Shown: positions 1 through 15,700 of the stretch, piece after piece | How the letters are laid out: every line of letters begins with the position of its first letter | Position numbering within the stretch: position 1 is the stretch's first letter | NCBI GenBank assembly: GCA_013400975.1 | Contig: WBMZ01011388.1 | Location: 30,425-94,424, forward strand | Source: Atrichornis clamosus | Lineage: Eukaryota; Chordata; Aves; Passeriformes; Menuridae | Length of the DNA stretch: 64,000 nt | Direction: 5' to 3' | Made by a program: the position numbers and the translations under genes | Notes under the pieces: model-generated | What the model was told of the DNA's origin: nothing | Databases searched by the model: none | Seen by the model: only the letters and a program-made list of their open reading frames with translations

Positions 1-762
1 CTTTCTTGCAATACAGATGAACAATCTACTAAAGGCACCAAAGTAGAAAATGTTGCAATGAACTGGAATGTAATCTGTTGGGAGGTGCAAACAGCTCTTT
101 AATAAATGTTACTGTAGCTACACATTCAAAAGCTTTTACAATCAAGGTATGGGATCTAAAGCAAGTTATGTTTAAAAAAAAAAAAAATCCAGAGCTCAAT
201 TCTTCTGCACTAAAACTTAACAGCTATTGCAGATTTCATATATAAAACTTACCAGACAGCACTGTAAAGATATTCTCAGTTTTCTGAGTAAAGTAGCCAT
301 TATGTTGTGCTGAACTTTGAAGTTGAAAAAGCACAATAATGCTTACATTGTTTTAGGACAATTAATATGAATTTCTGAAAATGTGGACTTCTATAACTGA
401 ATTTAATGAAAACCTGGTGATAAAGACCTTCTCCTTTTGATTTCAGAAGGCTAGGAATATTTGCTAGGAGGTCTGGAGCAGTTATTTAATCTTGTTTTTC
501 AGAGCTGCCCAAAATGTCAGTACAATGCTTCTGACATTCACTTTGCACTGTTCAGGGAGTCAAAAGCATTATCCTAAGCTAGAGGCTTGCAATATAAAAT
601 TTTTACAAATAAAATTGTGCACAAAAAAAGACAGGCTGAGAAATTCTGGCCACATGAAATGACCTGCTTTCGCAGAGATATAAAAATATCTCTGTACAAA
701 ATAAAATATCGGTTAGTGGGCTAATTATCTTCTAAAAAAAAAGGTAATATTTGGGCACTCAC
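1..762 (-). other. PSME4 intron 11, partial
   Basis: AT-rich unique sequence starting with the donor of exon 11 at 762. It contains a 14-A run at 174-187. I see no exon or repeat in it. Confidence 0.8.
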
Positions 763-3700
763 CATGCATTTGCTGAAGTCATTTGGGTCCACCCCAGGCA
801 AGGCTCTCATCAGCAGAGGTAGCATGTGTGTGGGGCCTTCAGGAAACCACTTCCCGCCGGACACCAGGCTCCGAGCCACTCCAATGACACAGCTCAGGGT
901 GGCTGTGAGCTGATGAGGCTCTGTCAGGGTCTCCAGTGCAGGGTATGTCCTACAAAGTGGGACACAGCCAGGTTAGCAACTATAATAAATGCTTCTTCAA
1001 AGAAAAGCAGGCTGCACAAGTTATTTTCTGCATTCAAGGCAAAAAAAAAATTAATGGTTCCAAAATGGTTTTCTCACCATTTTCCAAAGGACTTAACCCT
1101 GCTCTGTTACAATGTTCCTTCCATGGGATCAGTGCTATCCACCACCAATTCTGGATTAAATACCTGCTGAGCAGCTGCAGCACAGGAATTAAGAACTGCT
1201 TGTGCTCCTGCATCCAGAGCTGCCATGATTTCCCTGTTTGGACTCTGAGGCAATGCCAGCTGTGCAGTGCCAAGCGTAAGGTGCTTGTGCCACACATGAA
1301 AACGTGCCTTGGCTGCCTCCAAATAGAGAGGGGATCTATTACCTCATGGTACATTACATTCCAGCCCTCTCTATCAAAACCTGTGAAGTTACTGTCATTT
1401 TTAAACCCTTTTTTTCTCTTTCTTCACTACCTTTTAGCAAACTGCATCACTTCCTGTTGTTACCAAGAGCCTGCAGTTCAGACAGGAGTCACAGGGCTAC
1501 CCCTGCCCTACGTCACCCAAAGCACAACTCACCCAAATCATCTGGAACTGCAGCCAAGGCAAACATTCCAGGGATAGTTTGAACTGCAGAGCAGACTGCG
1601 TCTGCTCTCAAAACAGAAATCCTACTCAGTACTGCTGTCCTGCTTGGAACTGCTGGGCTTGGGATGTTTTGTAGGAGAGCAGGTTTATCAAGGTTTTACA
1701 AACAATTGAGTCATGAGGTGTGGAACACAGGAAGGGCTCCTCAATCAATCTCATTTCTCTGCTGTTTTTACAATACATGTTGTTAAAGTACAAAAGACTG
1801 CACAGGGAACATGGATGGGAGCTAGGAGGAAAGCTTTTCACTGCAGGAGGAAGGAGCAACATTTTTCTTTGGGAATTTCAGGCATGGAGGCAGTAGAAAT
1901 AGTAAAGTATTTCACTCAGGCACACGGTCTGGCAATTGATGAAGTCAGCAATGCCAGTAATTTTAAACAATCTGTAACGTGCTCTGAACAAAACAGAAAT
2001 ATAAAATATATGTTTATTGCTACACAACCATCACGTGTATCTGGAATGTACCAGGTGGCTTATGAATAAAGGATGCAAAGTTGCTCTTTCAACTGATCCA
2101 CCCACTATCTGATACAAAATGCTACCAGAAATGCAAGCCACCTGAGGACTGACTGCCCTAAATCGTAAGAGCTGTCAACAGCTCCCAGAACTGTTCCACT
2201 TGCCAGGTGCTTAAAAAAACCCAAAACCAACAACAAAAGAAATCAGATTAATTAAAATTAAGTCCTCCCTTGCTCCCTGTACTGACTGAAGTGGTTGCTC
2301 AGGGAGGAGTTAACAGCAGCTCCTCCCACTGCAAGCACTCACAGCAAGGAATTCATTTATTATTTCATATGCTTGCTTTTCCTATTTATTTACTGGGGAG
2401 GGCACACGGAAGTTGCAGTGATCCCGCACGACTCACTTCTCGAGCACAGGTGGAATTACTAATTCAGGACGCATCAGTGCAAGGTTCTGCAGGGCTTGGG
2501 CAGCCTCCAGGCTCCCAGTTTTACTGAACATAGCCAGGAGCACGGGCTGGATGATGCACTGCACGAAGTCTGTCACGTCCTGGTCCGTGAGTTTGTGACT
2601 CTCGGGGACAGGAGTCAACCAGGTGACCTTCTTGTAGCGCTCGCGGTGCAGCCTCCTCACCACCCCGCTGGGTAACCTCTGCAGCAGCTTCATCAGTTTG
2701 TTCTGGGAAAGGGACCACAAAGCCTGCTCAGTCACTTGGCAGCTGCAGAACCCGAGCCGCTCAGCGCTCAGCAAGAAGTGGTATGGCAAGATCTTGGAAT
2801 TACACAAGCACACTGAAGGAAAACTCAGAAGAGCTCTGAAATACAATGTTCACAGTTCAGGAAACGTCACTTCCCAAATATCAGTAATTATGCTGCCAGC
2901 ACTAGGCCTTAGGATTTAAAAACCCATGAAAACACATACGAATTATATAGTCAAGGATCAAGATTATTTACCAGTAATTAGGACTTCTCTGAGAGCATTC
3001 TGTGCACCTTCACCCTATTCTAGAACAAGTCAGCTCCCCTGGCACTGCTGTGACTGGTCTTGCTATTTTAATTTCTATTTTCCACCAGCTATCACAGGGA
3101 GCTTCTTACATTCTTTAACAGAAGGTCCCACTAGTTACACCATCAAAAAGTTATGCTTCAAACTAGCCATGCATTAAAAATCTTTTTTGCTTTGTGCAAT
3201 AGAATCATAGAATGATTTGGGTCAGAAGGGACCTTTAAAGCTCATCCAGTTCCAACTCCCTGCCATGGGAAGGGACACCTTCCACTAGACCAGGCTGCTC
3301 CAAGACCCATCCTGGATTTTGATAACTTGGAGACAGCAGGTCAGTAACACAAAAGCTACATCACACAGGTAACACTGATGCTGTGTATCACCCTTCTGCC
3401 AAGTGCTGACTTCTTCTTCCAGGATATATATGAATAAAGTGTCTTGTTTGGGACCTCTGAACTGACATGAAGATCAGAGTATGCACTGGCATTCAAACCA
3501 ATCATGGATCTTGAAAATTCAAGTCTCCCAGCACCACACACCAATCTGTTGAAGCACACAGGGTTTGACAGGTTGAACCTCCAGCCCAAGTTGTTGCGTT
3601 AACACCCCAAACACTCACCAGCCAGCGCCCATTATTTGAGGGATGGTAAAAAGAGGCAATGCTGTTGAACAAGCCAGACAAGTGCTTCTGCACCAGTTTG

Positions 3701-6700
3701 CTTGGCCCACCCTGAAAAAAGGAAAGCACAGAGTTTTTGCACCCAGACCAAGTGAAAATGGACAGGTAAGAGTAGCACAAGGCACAGGTGAGGTTGTCCC
3801 CACAGCCAGACCTCAAAGCAGCAAACCTCATCCCACTCTCAGCTCAGCACTGGGAGCAAGTGCTCTCCATCCCATCTGCCCAGGTTCACACTAACAGAGG
3901 TGCCTGTTCCTTTCCAAAATGCCACAGGCAGCAGCAGTGAAATAAACCCTGCCATGCCCTTCTCCACACTGACAGTGGAGCGATGGTCTTGAAAGCAAAA
4001 CTTGGGCAAAAAAGCCTAAAAACACACTTCTGCAGTGAGCTCAACAGAACAAACACCCATCTTAAATGCACACTTAAAAGTTTGCAATAGTTTTTGTTTC
4101 ATTTGATGAAGTAGTTACTCACCATCATGGCTGTGATCCACATGACTGCATGTCCTACATCATAAGCATTTGTCAAGAATCTTGGAACAACAACTTGATT
4201 GCTTCCCACAGGCAGATTTAAACTCCTTAAAATCCTAGTAAAAATCTGACAAGAAGAAAAACAAACATTGGCATACATTAATTTATGACATAAAACTGGC
4301 ATAAATTAATTTTCTGATCAAAATGTTTTAAAAGACCCAATAAGATAAATAAGTAATCTCAGGAAATGAGCACTGTTACCTTTGGTACATATGGATCCCA
4401 GTCTATGTACCCAATGTTGTCAGTGGCCAAGCGAGCAAAAAGATTGACCAGATGCTGAGAACAACCAGAAAAAAGGAAATATTCATTAGAATTGAGAATA
4501 AAAGATGCCCAAACCCCTCCACATATTTCACATACACAAGATATGAACCACCCAAGGCTCTAAAGCACTTGGGAAGGGAAATTCCCCCCCATCAAACCCA
4601 CCAAGATGTATTTTACTGGCCTAGGACAGCACCTACATAAAGAAAATTCCACCAACCCATCTATCTAGCTTTTCCCAATATTTAGCTATTTAGGATTATC
4701 AGTTTCTGCAGGATCCATCCTACTCAAAGTGTGCTGCTGGCTGTCACATTTGTGTGCTTTGGTTTAAACACATGGCTTGTAAAGGTCACAGGCATCAGCT
4801 GTCAGCTGGGAGGGCACTTTGGGACTGCCCATGAAGAATTAGACACTCCATCACCAGAAGACGTTCCCATGAGTCCAAAGGGGAACTGAAAGATGTCCTC
4901 AGGAAAGAGAGTTAGTGGGACTAAACCAAAAAAAAGAGATGAAGTCTCACTCTTGTATCCTGATGGTGAATAGCTCACACCCACCAACTCTCCTTTCGGG
5001 AGCTTGTCCAAATCAGGACATACCTGCCAGGCTCTCCATGCTGCTATCAGTATTTTGAAGCAATGACAAAGTCAAAAGGAAGGGCCTTAAATAATCCTGC
5101 CTAATTCCAGACGGACAGCCCAGAGGAACAGGTCACCTCGGTCTGAAGGACACCAGAGCTTTGGAAAACCCACAAGTTCAACTCGGGCCATCAGACACAG
5201 CCTGGAGACAAGGCTTACATTTTCTTTAATGACCCATCTTCTCTTGATATGAGGAAATACCCACTGAAAAAAATCCTTCCTGTGCACCCAGCCAATTGAT
5301 TCCATAGCTCCCCTTCAAACAGCAAGTCTAATTCCTGCCAAAGCAAGCTGAGGAAAAGCTTGCAGCATACAGAGGCTTAAATTGGATTGCAGAGTCAGAA
5401 CCCATGTGTCTAATTATTTGCATCCAGCCCTGATGGAATGAACCCGACACGACAGCAAAGCAAACAAGAAGTGAAAGCTTTGGGCAAAAAGCGAGCAAAC
5501 TGTCAGAATACAGTGGAAAAGGGAAAAAATATCAGAGATAACTTGTGAAAGAGTGCTGATGATTATTTGTTACACTCTTTGACAGAAGCAAACTAAATCA
5601 CGATATTCAAGTGCAGGCTGTCACTGTTCTGTCAGAAGGAATAGACAGAATTATGATTTTTTGGGGGGGAAGCTATCAGAAAGAGACAAAAGTGAATACA
5701 GAATCTCAAAAAGAACTTTGGCATCACCCCTGTTCCAATCTGAACCACTGCCAAGAGCTGGGGCAGGACTGCCTCCCTGGATTTTTGTGGAACTCAGGTC
5801 AGGAAGGCCGATGGAATGTGTGGCCACAGCAGCCTTTCACCATGGTTTGGGAATCAGCTTTCTCCACAGACACAGAGAAGTTCTCCTTGTGTATGCAGGC
5901 AGGAGATTAGCACAAGGAGCCAGATGGCCAATGAGCTTACATTCATACTGAGTAGGGAACAAACTGGGGATACGCCAAGTTTCACTGCAGCAAAGCCAAG
6001 GCACAGCTCAGCTGCCACCAACAGCACCTGAGCTCTGCTGGGGCTGCCTCCAGAGGGAGGCTTTCCATTCCCAAGTTTTATCTACTCACATGAGACACGC
6101 AGCAAGGGCACACAGGCACCTGGCAGACTGTTTTCCTTGGAAGATACAGCCCAAGGGAATTTTTGGCCAAGGGGAGAACAGGTTCTTTACTGTATCTCAA
6201 GATGACAGTAGCTCATTGCAGTGAAGGCAATACATCACTACTCAAAATTAGAGACCATCCAAGATGTTTTACAAGACACAACAGAACTCTAATTTCTAGA
6301 AATCACAACTGCACTTTGCATAATTCTAAGTATTAGCGGGTAGTCTGGAAAATGCCAACATTCCCAAGGCTGGAATGAAAAGCTGCCTGAATTGGCCATT
6401 AAACAATGTTCACCAAGCACAACTGCAGTCTCATTTATTCAGACAGTAATTGCTTGCTAACAATAAAGAAATTATTGTCTCTGCTTTCTTGTATTAGTTA
6501 AAGCAGAAGGGGAAAAATCCATTCTATCACTGTTTGGCTTCAATTCCTTGCAAGCACATTGTAGGAATATTTAAATGAGGATTTCTTCTACAGTAGGTGA
6601 AAAGCAAATACTTACCCCTTCCCACTGGGGTAGGTTTTGAACTGACACCCACAGGCCTATAAATTCATCAAACCAGAGTCTGAAAGAGAACAGAATCAGA

Positions 6701-9700
6701 ATCATTTTAATGTTGAGAGAACAGCTCCCTCACTCAATATTTAACTCTGACTTCGCCACGTGGTCGCAGGAATTCATCCATCACTCAACTCATCCAGCAA
6801 GAACAGCGATCAACACAGACATGCTTTCATCAATTTGATTCCACAGCAAATTCCCAAATCTGATACTGACTCTGTGCTCTACTCTAGAGAATGCAGAACT
6901 CAGTAGAGAAGAGGAGCTCAGATTCCCCCAGGTTACTTCTCCGAAAGAAGCAGGTTGACAGTATTTCTGTCTTGAACTGCTCCCAAAAATGCTGCTGGAA
7001 AGCCACCACTGAGTTCAAGTCATCCTGTAAAAGATAATTCCTTGCATTTGTAACAGAGCACCGCTCAATGACACCTACCTGAAACCTTTGTGGTGGAGTT
7101 CAGGGGGAAGGGTGGTGGGCAGGAAGAGCTCGAAGTAGGTGATGGCCTTCTGCATGGTCACATCAAAGGGACACATCAAGGGCCTCCACTCATCCAGCAT
7201 TTCTTCAGTGGCATCTTCTGGGAAATACCTGAAAACAAGGAAACCACTGAATAGACACAGACTTGGCCTTAAAGTTTGGCTCTTTTTTAAAGCACATTGA
7301 ACACTAGCTACTACTTTGTCATAAATGTCAGTTTTACAGAAAAACCACAGGCCCAGGGGCAAGAGACAGGCAGCCCTCAACTCCAATAACCTGCATGAAA
7401 CTGAGGTAAATCAAGGACGTCGTGGGGCAACATTAAGGCCACAAATTAAAAATATTCTTGTCTTGTAGAACCACAAAAGAATCTGTACAATGCAAAACCA
7501 TTTCACTGTGAAGGCTGGCCAAAAATCAAAACACCTATTACTCACTTTTGATGCAATAGATTTAAAAAAAAAAATTAAAAAAAATCACTTTAGGCACAAG
7601 CATCATTTATAGAAATGTTACAGGAATGCCGGTGGTTTAATCTCTTTTAAAACACACTAAGTATCCATGCAATGCAGTATTTAAAATGCATACCAGATAC
7701 AGCTCTTTATACAATATAACTATTGCAAACCAAGACTCTTAAAAAGGAAAAATAAACCCCAGAAAAATCTCAACCCTGCACCCCAAACTTAAATATCAGC
7801 CCAGCAACGACTGGTAGAGAGGGGTCTTTTAAACACTTCTTTCCCCACTTCCTAAATTCATATTAAAGACACCAACAAACCCATGAAGCAAACACTTACG
7901 GTCTGCAGCTCTTCACCAGCGTTTTCAGGACACTTTCCACAGAACTGAAACAAGAAGGGAAATGTTAGCAATAATATATTACTACATTTCAGTGAGAGCA
8001 TCAAAGAAACCACCACTTGCTGACCTTTCCCTGAAGAGCTTAAGATGATGTTGATGCAATTAGATGTCTTCTGTGAACATGCATTAGCTAATTGCCTTCT
8101 ATACAGACTGAACTAACGAGCAAAATTGCTCTGCTCAACTCCTGCTTCTACTTTTCATATACTACGCTGCTATTTCCTGCATTTTAGTGAAGAATTATTA
8201 TCATTTTGTGGAAGTAACATCCTGTATTTTATCCATGAACAACCAGCAAAGTGACTTCTGGGGAAGAGTAAAACACAAATAGAAAAATGGGTTTATGGAC
8301 TTCATGAGTATTTGTAAATAAAAGCAACAGACTGCAGGAAGTTGTTGTCTGGTGTTCCAAACCCCAGATCAGTGTGGTTTTGGTTTTTGTCCAGTGGTTC
8401 TAAGAAGAAATGAGCTATCTGTAAATTAAGGGTTATTTCAGTAGGGGCCCTCACAAGTAACAGCTGATTTTAACAGTGTTTTCATCCACAGCAAGAACAC
8501 TTATTTGAGAAATCCTTTCAACACCTATTGTCACAGGATGCCATCAAACCACGTAAAAAAGGCTAAACCTCAGAATAAACTCAAAGAATAAAAGGGAGGG
8601 TGAGCAGGGAGTGATCAATCAACGTCAACTGTCACGAACAGGAAACCTTCCATTTATTACACAACCACCTCAAAACTAAACTGCTCTTTCACCCAAAAAC
8701 ATTCCCTGAACAGAAAAAAAAAAGTTCTGGCAGAACAAATCCCTACATCTTTTAGTTATGCTTTCTGTAGAAACAGGAATATTATATCCTTTCATTCATC
8801 ACCCAGAACTACCACACAGAAATGCTATTTTCCTCAGAAAAAGATGATGCAAATGTATCATCTTTGAAATTTTACCAAGATAATTAATTTTGAAACACAC
8901 AAATACTGAGCACGCATGCATTGACTCTCCAGTCCTACACAAAATAAACTGATCCAATACAAGCCAGGAGAAATAAAAAAATGGATAAATCCCTATTTCC
9001 CTTCAACACTCAGTGCAAGCAAAATCCCACCCAGCCCTCAGAGCACCACTTCAGGCAAACAGTGCTCCAGAAGATGCAAAATTATGTATATTTTATGCAA
9101 CAGTGACAAAGTCAACTCAGGACCTCTCCCAGAAGGAAAATTTCAAGCTGATGATAGACTCTAAAATACAGAGAGGAAAGGCCAAGCAGTCATTAAACAA
9201 AAATCAAACCCAACTCTGCAGGAAGCTCAGGAACATTCTGGGTTCAAGTGAATATTGTCCTTCAAGGAGTTAGAAAAGATAACAGTTGTTCCAAGAGTAG
9301 ATAAATAAAGCATGAACCAGCAACAGTCCTTAAGAGCATTAAAAATTAACACGATAAATGTTTGTGTGACAAAAACAGACAAGCTCTCCCCATACTATCA
9401 CTCCACTCAACTCTCACTAAGGAAAACCTGAAGGACTGGAATTTTAATAAATACTGAGGCCAGAGATCAACACATCTTTCAAATTCACAAGTTTTCAGTC
9501 AGATGTCAGAATTTGTCTGAGAGAGCAAAGACAGACTGGGACGCTCTCTCCTCCCTTCTGATTACAAATTTAGGTAGACAAAATAAAAAACAGCAAGACA
9601 ATTTTGTACCCAAGGAACTTCCATCCAGGAGACTGTTCAAGTACAGCCAAACTACATGAGATATCCTGGAATATTCCTGTTTGGTGACTTTTAGTCAGGA

Positions 9701-12700
9701 AAGGACAGGACAATGCAGCTGGGGACAGATATTAAAGAACACTCAACACCAATTTTAAGCCCTATCACACATTATCTTTTTGGCACTACAGGATTATTTT
9801 CCTCTTCTGAAAAGGGTATGACAGCACTGATTTGCAAATCTGGGGTTTTCTTCCCCTGCACTTTCAAAGAAAAACACGTTTCAGTTCAAATGATCAACAT
9901 ATAAACTGACACTGCTGAGTCTTACGTTATCAAAAAGCAGCAGGAGACAAACTTCAGGTTTTCAGGAGAGGTTCGGGCCTGAAGGGAAATTCTAGTCCTG
10001 AAGTGGACACTCCATCACAGAGCTTAAATTAAGACAATGAGAAGAGCAACCAGCTACAGCTTCACAAATTATTTGAGTGATCTCCTAACTACAGTGAGCC
10101 ATCTCTCACTGGATTAGTACAACTAAGCCCTTGTTTCTAAAAAAACCCCAAACAAAGCAAACCCCACTGCAACCCCACTGCCACTTGCACCAGTTCTCTG
10201 CATTTATTACACACCAAAACTCCTGATACAGTTTCTCTGCAAAAATTCCCAGTGCACTCTTGACACAGAAGCACTTCACAGCCCCAAGGCTGTTGCTGGG
10301 TGGATTTTCCAGAAGCCATTACCTCACTGCTAAAGCACTTTCCATGATTTCATTGGATTTAAGAGGAAGGTACATTCACTCCCTAACGTGCTCCTACACC
10401 AAGGGTGATTTTATCCATATCCAGACACAACAACTGCTCCAATGTCAAATTTACCTCTTATTTGACCCCTGAAATGGATTTGCTGGTTAAATCAGTTAGA
10501 ACAGAGCACTGGAGAGCCACTCCACACGTGTTGCCTGGGTCCCCCATTAGCAAGGTTCACATCCAGTGCCACATTCTCATAACCAGTGGTGTCAGGTTAA
10601 CATTGGCTTTCCACTGCCATTATTGATGCAGAGAATTCCACCTGTGTGACAGTGTTACAGTCCAGCAGAACATGCACAAGGTACATTGGCCAGAGCTCAA
10701 CAAAAAGAAAGTCATTCTTACCACCTATGTAATACATTAAGCACAAATGTTTTAGGTGAAGACCAGCCTGGTTGATATGAACTGAATGTAAAAAAAAAAT
10801 AAAACTCAATTAAAACAGGGGTTAAATTAACAGCTACAAATCAAATCAGCTTTTAAAACCTTGACTTGCACCGAAAGGATACCCCTGAAAAAAGGATGGA
10901 CACTGGATGAGAAGGAATCACACTGCATGGAGCGTCTGATATGGGATCAAGTTATTAAAAGCTGAATGCATCAGACAGAGCAGCACAGCTGAGATCTCCC
11001 TCCAGGCTCAACCTCCTGGTCCCTCCTGGAAAAGTTCCCTCCCCACTACACACTAAAGGAGAAGTTACTCAACACCATTCCCCTCAGAGCAAGGCATGCA
11101 GGTGCAAGAATAAAAAATAGAATTAAACTCTGCTCTTTCACATTTTCACCTACAATTACCAAAATAACGCAAATTTGGCAAACTGATTTTTTTCAGCTAC
11201 AGAGCCATGAGAGAAATTCAGCCTGAAATGTTCCATAATGAGTTACAAGGCTCCAAATATTTTCTGTTCATGTCTCTCATCAGCAACAGGATCTTCCCCT
11301 CAGGAATCAGTGGTAGCGCTTCACTATCAATCAGAAAATGATTTTTTTAAAAGCAAATGAAGCATTTTCACCTGCATTTCTTGACAAAGTTTCAATTCAA
11401 CCAAACGTAATGTGTTATCCATGTGCTATCTTTTATAATCTGTAATTTATAGAGCAGGACCTTCTCTAACTGGGATAATTATGAAAATTTTAAGTCTGGA
11501 AATTTGACAGATGGAGAGAGATTGACAGTGCAGAGCAAACAAAGAAAACAAGCTTTCATTTTTAAAAATCAGTAGAACATGTCTAAAATTCTTAACTGGA
11601 GGAAAGAAAAAAGATTTCTCCCTATCACAGCATCACTTTAAGTATGTACATGTATTTCCTGGAGAGGGTATTTCACTTTTCTTGGTGTGCAGACTGATTT
11701 ACACCTGGATTCCAGATCCTGGAAATGACTGCAGTACAGATATTGAAGAACAGTCATGTTTATATCTTTCCTCCCCAACTGTATTGTGTTATAGAACAGA
11801 ACAGCAGACATTTAACTTAGCAGCAGTACTGGTTTAAGTTCATTTTTCCCACATTATTACCCATCTTTAGCTCAACCCCTACGTTTTCTCACTTTTACCC
11901 TTCCATTCTCTCCCCAGCCCCAGCAGGAAGGGCAGTGAGCAGGGCTTAGCTGCCAGCTGGGGTTAAACCATGACAATGTCATTAAATATTTCATACTGAC
12001 TTGATGAAACTGTGGGTTATCACCCTAAAGTAAGTTGAGCAAGACCCCTGTTCCAGCATATTTAGAAATGAATCACGTTCATAAAGAAAGAAACAGCATG
12101 ACAAACACAAGCCACTGGCAGAAGGGGATACATGATTCAGTGCAGCCTTGCATGAAGTTATTGAAAGATGCCTCATGAAAACACAAACAGATTATTTCCC
12201 ACGTATCAAATTCCACATATTAAAAGCAAATTACAAAGTACTGTAAAGCAGGTGCTTATGGCCTATCAAACGTTTTAAAATGTGAACTTACTTGGGAAAC
12301 CAATTTAATCCCAGATGTTCTGTTTTGGAGTATAAGATCCTTTCCAACATTTCATAAAGGGGTCGCCATGGTAACTCTAAATCATCCCTGGAAAGCAGTT
12401 CTTTTTTCCTAATAGAAAACAAAACACCAAGCGCTTGAGGATTACACAGACACACTGCACACAGGAACATCCCAATCCCGCTCCCAGTTTGGCACAAAGT
12501 ACAGGAAGGCCAAGCAGGACCAGGCTGGCCACTGGCAGAGCTCAGCACAACTGACACTGCCCGGATTTCTCCTGACTGAAAGCGAAAGAAACACCATCAA
12601 GTTGTGAGCCAGTCTTCATCTCCTCCCTAGCCGAGGTTCAACCTTAGCACTCGGCTCTCTGAGTTGCTGGATTTTCCTGATAGGGAGAAAACTGACATTC

Positions 12701-15700
12701 TCTCCCTTTCAGTCCCACTCCTAAAGCTTTGCAAGGTGCTTGCACAAGAGAGCCCTTTAACCAACAGCAGCTGTGCAGGGGAGAGAAGTGAAGTAACCGG
12801 TAAGAACACACTACTACGGGGAAGGACGACATGGAGCAAGAGAGCAGCTGCTCCAAGAAGGAAGTTTCCCCAGTCAGCAGAAACCTGTACTTACTTTAGC
12901 AGGTTTATCAGCAGGCGTGCAAACCCTTGCATCATGCTGATCTCCAGTTTTGGGATTGTCACCAACTCGTACAGCAGTTTGATGAACAGCACGTGATCTT
13001 CTCTGCTGAATTTTCTCCCATATAATCTGATGTATCTACAAACCAAACACAAGGGGAGTCAGCAATACTTTTAAACATTCCATTTTATTCAAGACCTGAG
13101 CCAGAATCCCTCTGGATTTGCTGTTTAATGAAACAAAACTAAAACTTGGTTCTCAAGTCCAACAAGTAAGAACTTGAGGATACTCAGCAGGGGAAGGTTT
13201 ACAACTACAATTCTAGGAAATAAAAGAATGACCAAATAAAGTTTACAGCCCTCTAGGATTCTCCAAATACTGCAACCTCCTGGACAGGACACAATCCAGA
13301 AGCTAAAAAACCAACCCAAAAAGTGTCAAGTCAAGCCCAAATCCAGTATCCTCCAGTAAGGCTGAACAATTGATTCAGACACTGAGCTCTGCTGGTGGTG
13401 TGTCCCACTATCTCCAGCAAGGGTAGATGCATCAGACCAACTCCAGAAGAAGTGTTTGCTGGTTTTAAGTTGAGGTTGAAAAAAGAAATACATTTAAAGT
13501 CTTGAAAGATATTCTGCACCAGCAAAACCTATATAAGGTCCTAGCACAGCATTTTATTTGCGGCACAACTATAAATTACTGTTCACTGGGAGGCAACTTC
13601 CCTTTTTATTACTGCCCTGACTGTTCCTAAAGATTCCTAAGAAATCTGCTTTCCATTTCCCTTTTCCTGTCAAATTCAAGGGGGGATTGTTACACTTGAT
13701 GGGCAGTATTTTCACTAATGTTCATTTCAAGGTGCTGTACTTATTTTAAACACAGAAGGAAACAAACAAAACACAGGATAACCCACTTTTCTTCCACAGG
13801 AACCTAAATTATCTGGATTGGCCAGAGACACTACCTACCCACAGACTTACACCACCCAGAGCTGAACACCTACACTTTTCACATGCCTAAAAAAGACATG
13901 CAAAAAGAATCCTCAAGGAAAGAAAAATGGGTGAAACATGTATGATATATTTTAAAAACCCCCCAAACTGCAGAAGCCTGGAAAAAAAAGTTTTAACTAC
14001 AAAGAAACACAGAGATCCAATTTATCTGCCAGCATTACTATATATAACTGAAAATAAAATGTTTGGCTGGTTCTCCTTCCTGACATTTGCTACCAACAGC
14101 TCTGCCACATAAAATGCTGTTTAATTAAGAAAGAAGGAGTAAAGTACACAGAAACGTGCTGAACACAAAGATGTCACTATGCCCAAGCAGCAGGACTTGA
14201 TGCCAAATTGCTCCCATATTTTACAGCTTCTTTATGTAGGAGGCAGGCAGAGATGAAAAGGGTCAATTATTTGTATTAATCCAGCTGAGCGTTAAGGCAT
14301 TGACAACAATTAAATACTTCTAGAAAGGGGTGCTTAGACTTTTCTTCAAGGTTAAACCAATCTAACAGAGGGGAACTGCAATATTTTAAGAATATCCCCT
14401 CACGAGCAACGAAATATCACCATTAATAAATATAAGAATATAGGCAGAACTTTGTGAATCCTCAAGTGTGTCCCAGGGCTAATCAGACAAATAAAGCTCA
14501 TCACAGAAATGGTGGCTCTTCAGGATTATTGGGTTATTGGGAAAAAATAATTCTAGAACTAAATTGTAGCAAAATAAAAAATAAGACTTCTGAAAGAAGA
14601 TAATACTGCATTGAGATGACCCCAAAACCTTAACTCCACAGTCCTTTTGATTCCTTTGAGGTTTTATGAGCCCTCAGCCTCTACCTGTCCTTCAAAAATG
14701 ATAAATTAATTGTCCTTCCCCTGAGTTCTGATTTGGAGTTCAGCTACATGGAAAGAACAAAAAAAAAAAAAAAAACCCCAAACAAACCTGACCCACACAA
14801 TGTAAAAAATCATGATTAAGAAGTGAAAATTCTGTTTTCAACTCCATCCTTTCTGTACAGAGTACAGGGTCTCTAGAGATTACAAAAAACCCAAAACCCC
14901 AAACCATAAAGCCAACTCCCTAATCTGAGGGTGTTGGGTATCCAATCTCTCCCTCCAGAAGTACAATAGGCCTATTTTTAGGAAGTGTACTATCATATCA
15001 TGTGGCCATCCTAAACTGCCCTAGAAAGTTGGCTGCTCTGCTACAGTTAAAAATTACCTTCACCCAGAAGCTGAACAGCACACTCTCCTAAATTCCTGGC
15101 TCTCCATTTTCACTTTCAAACATACAGGACCAGATTACGACAGGTTTAAAGCTCAGTTTTTGATGTGAAAAACAATGAATCATGCTCAGCAAGACTACCT
15201 AAATCACATGTACATGTACACAGCACACACAGCCCCTATGCAGCCATAGGAAAAGCTGCTGCTTCTCTGATAAAGGTGAGAGAGGGATGTCAAACAACAC
15301 TTTTAAGCAATAGTGATTAAAATACTTGGCAGAGTCCCACTGAGACATTTCCATCCTCACTGTAGCTTTGTGTCCTGTCATTCTCATTCCAAACAGCTGA
15401 GTTGCGCTTTTTCCACACCTTGCAGCAAGACAGTTGAATGTCATTTTTTAAGTCTATACCTGACAGGCATATAAAACAACACTGCCAGGGACAGAAAGTG
15501 TGTCCCTCAGCCTCAAACACCCTTGTGTACTGGAGCAGAAAGCACACAGAGGCATTTGTGTGTTTTGCTGGCTGCAGAGTCAACTCCATGCACAGTAACC
15601 ACGAAATGTTCATATTATATGAATATGCTCCTTTATCAGTTATGGTCTCAAAATTTAAAAAAAACAAAAGAAAACCATCAATAAAATATGAAAGAGGGAG

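Noticed and set aside
1..762. PSME4 exon 12
   Set aside because: No reverse-strand translation here resembles the next family segment, and there is no acceptor followed by an open frame.
15317..15667. A 116-codon minus-strand frame in PSME4 intron 1, considered as an extra PSME4 exon
   Set aside because: Exons 1 and 2 already join in phase across Thr58 as in the known protein, and the translation does not match PA200.
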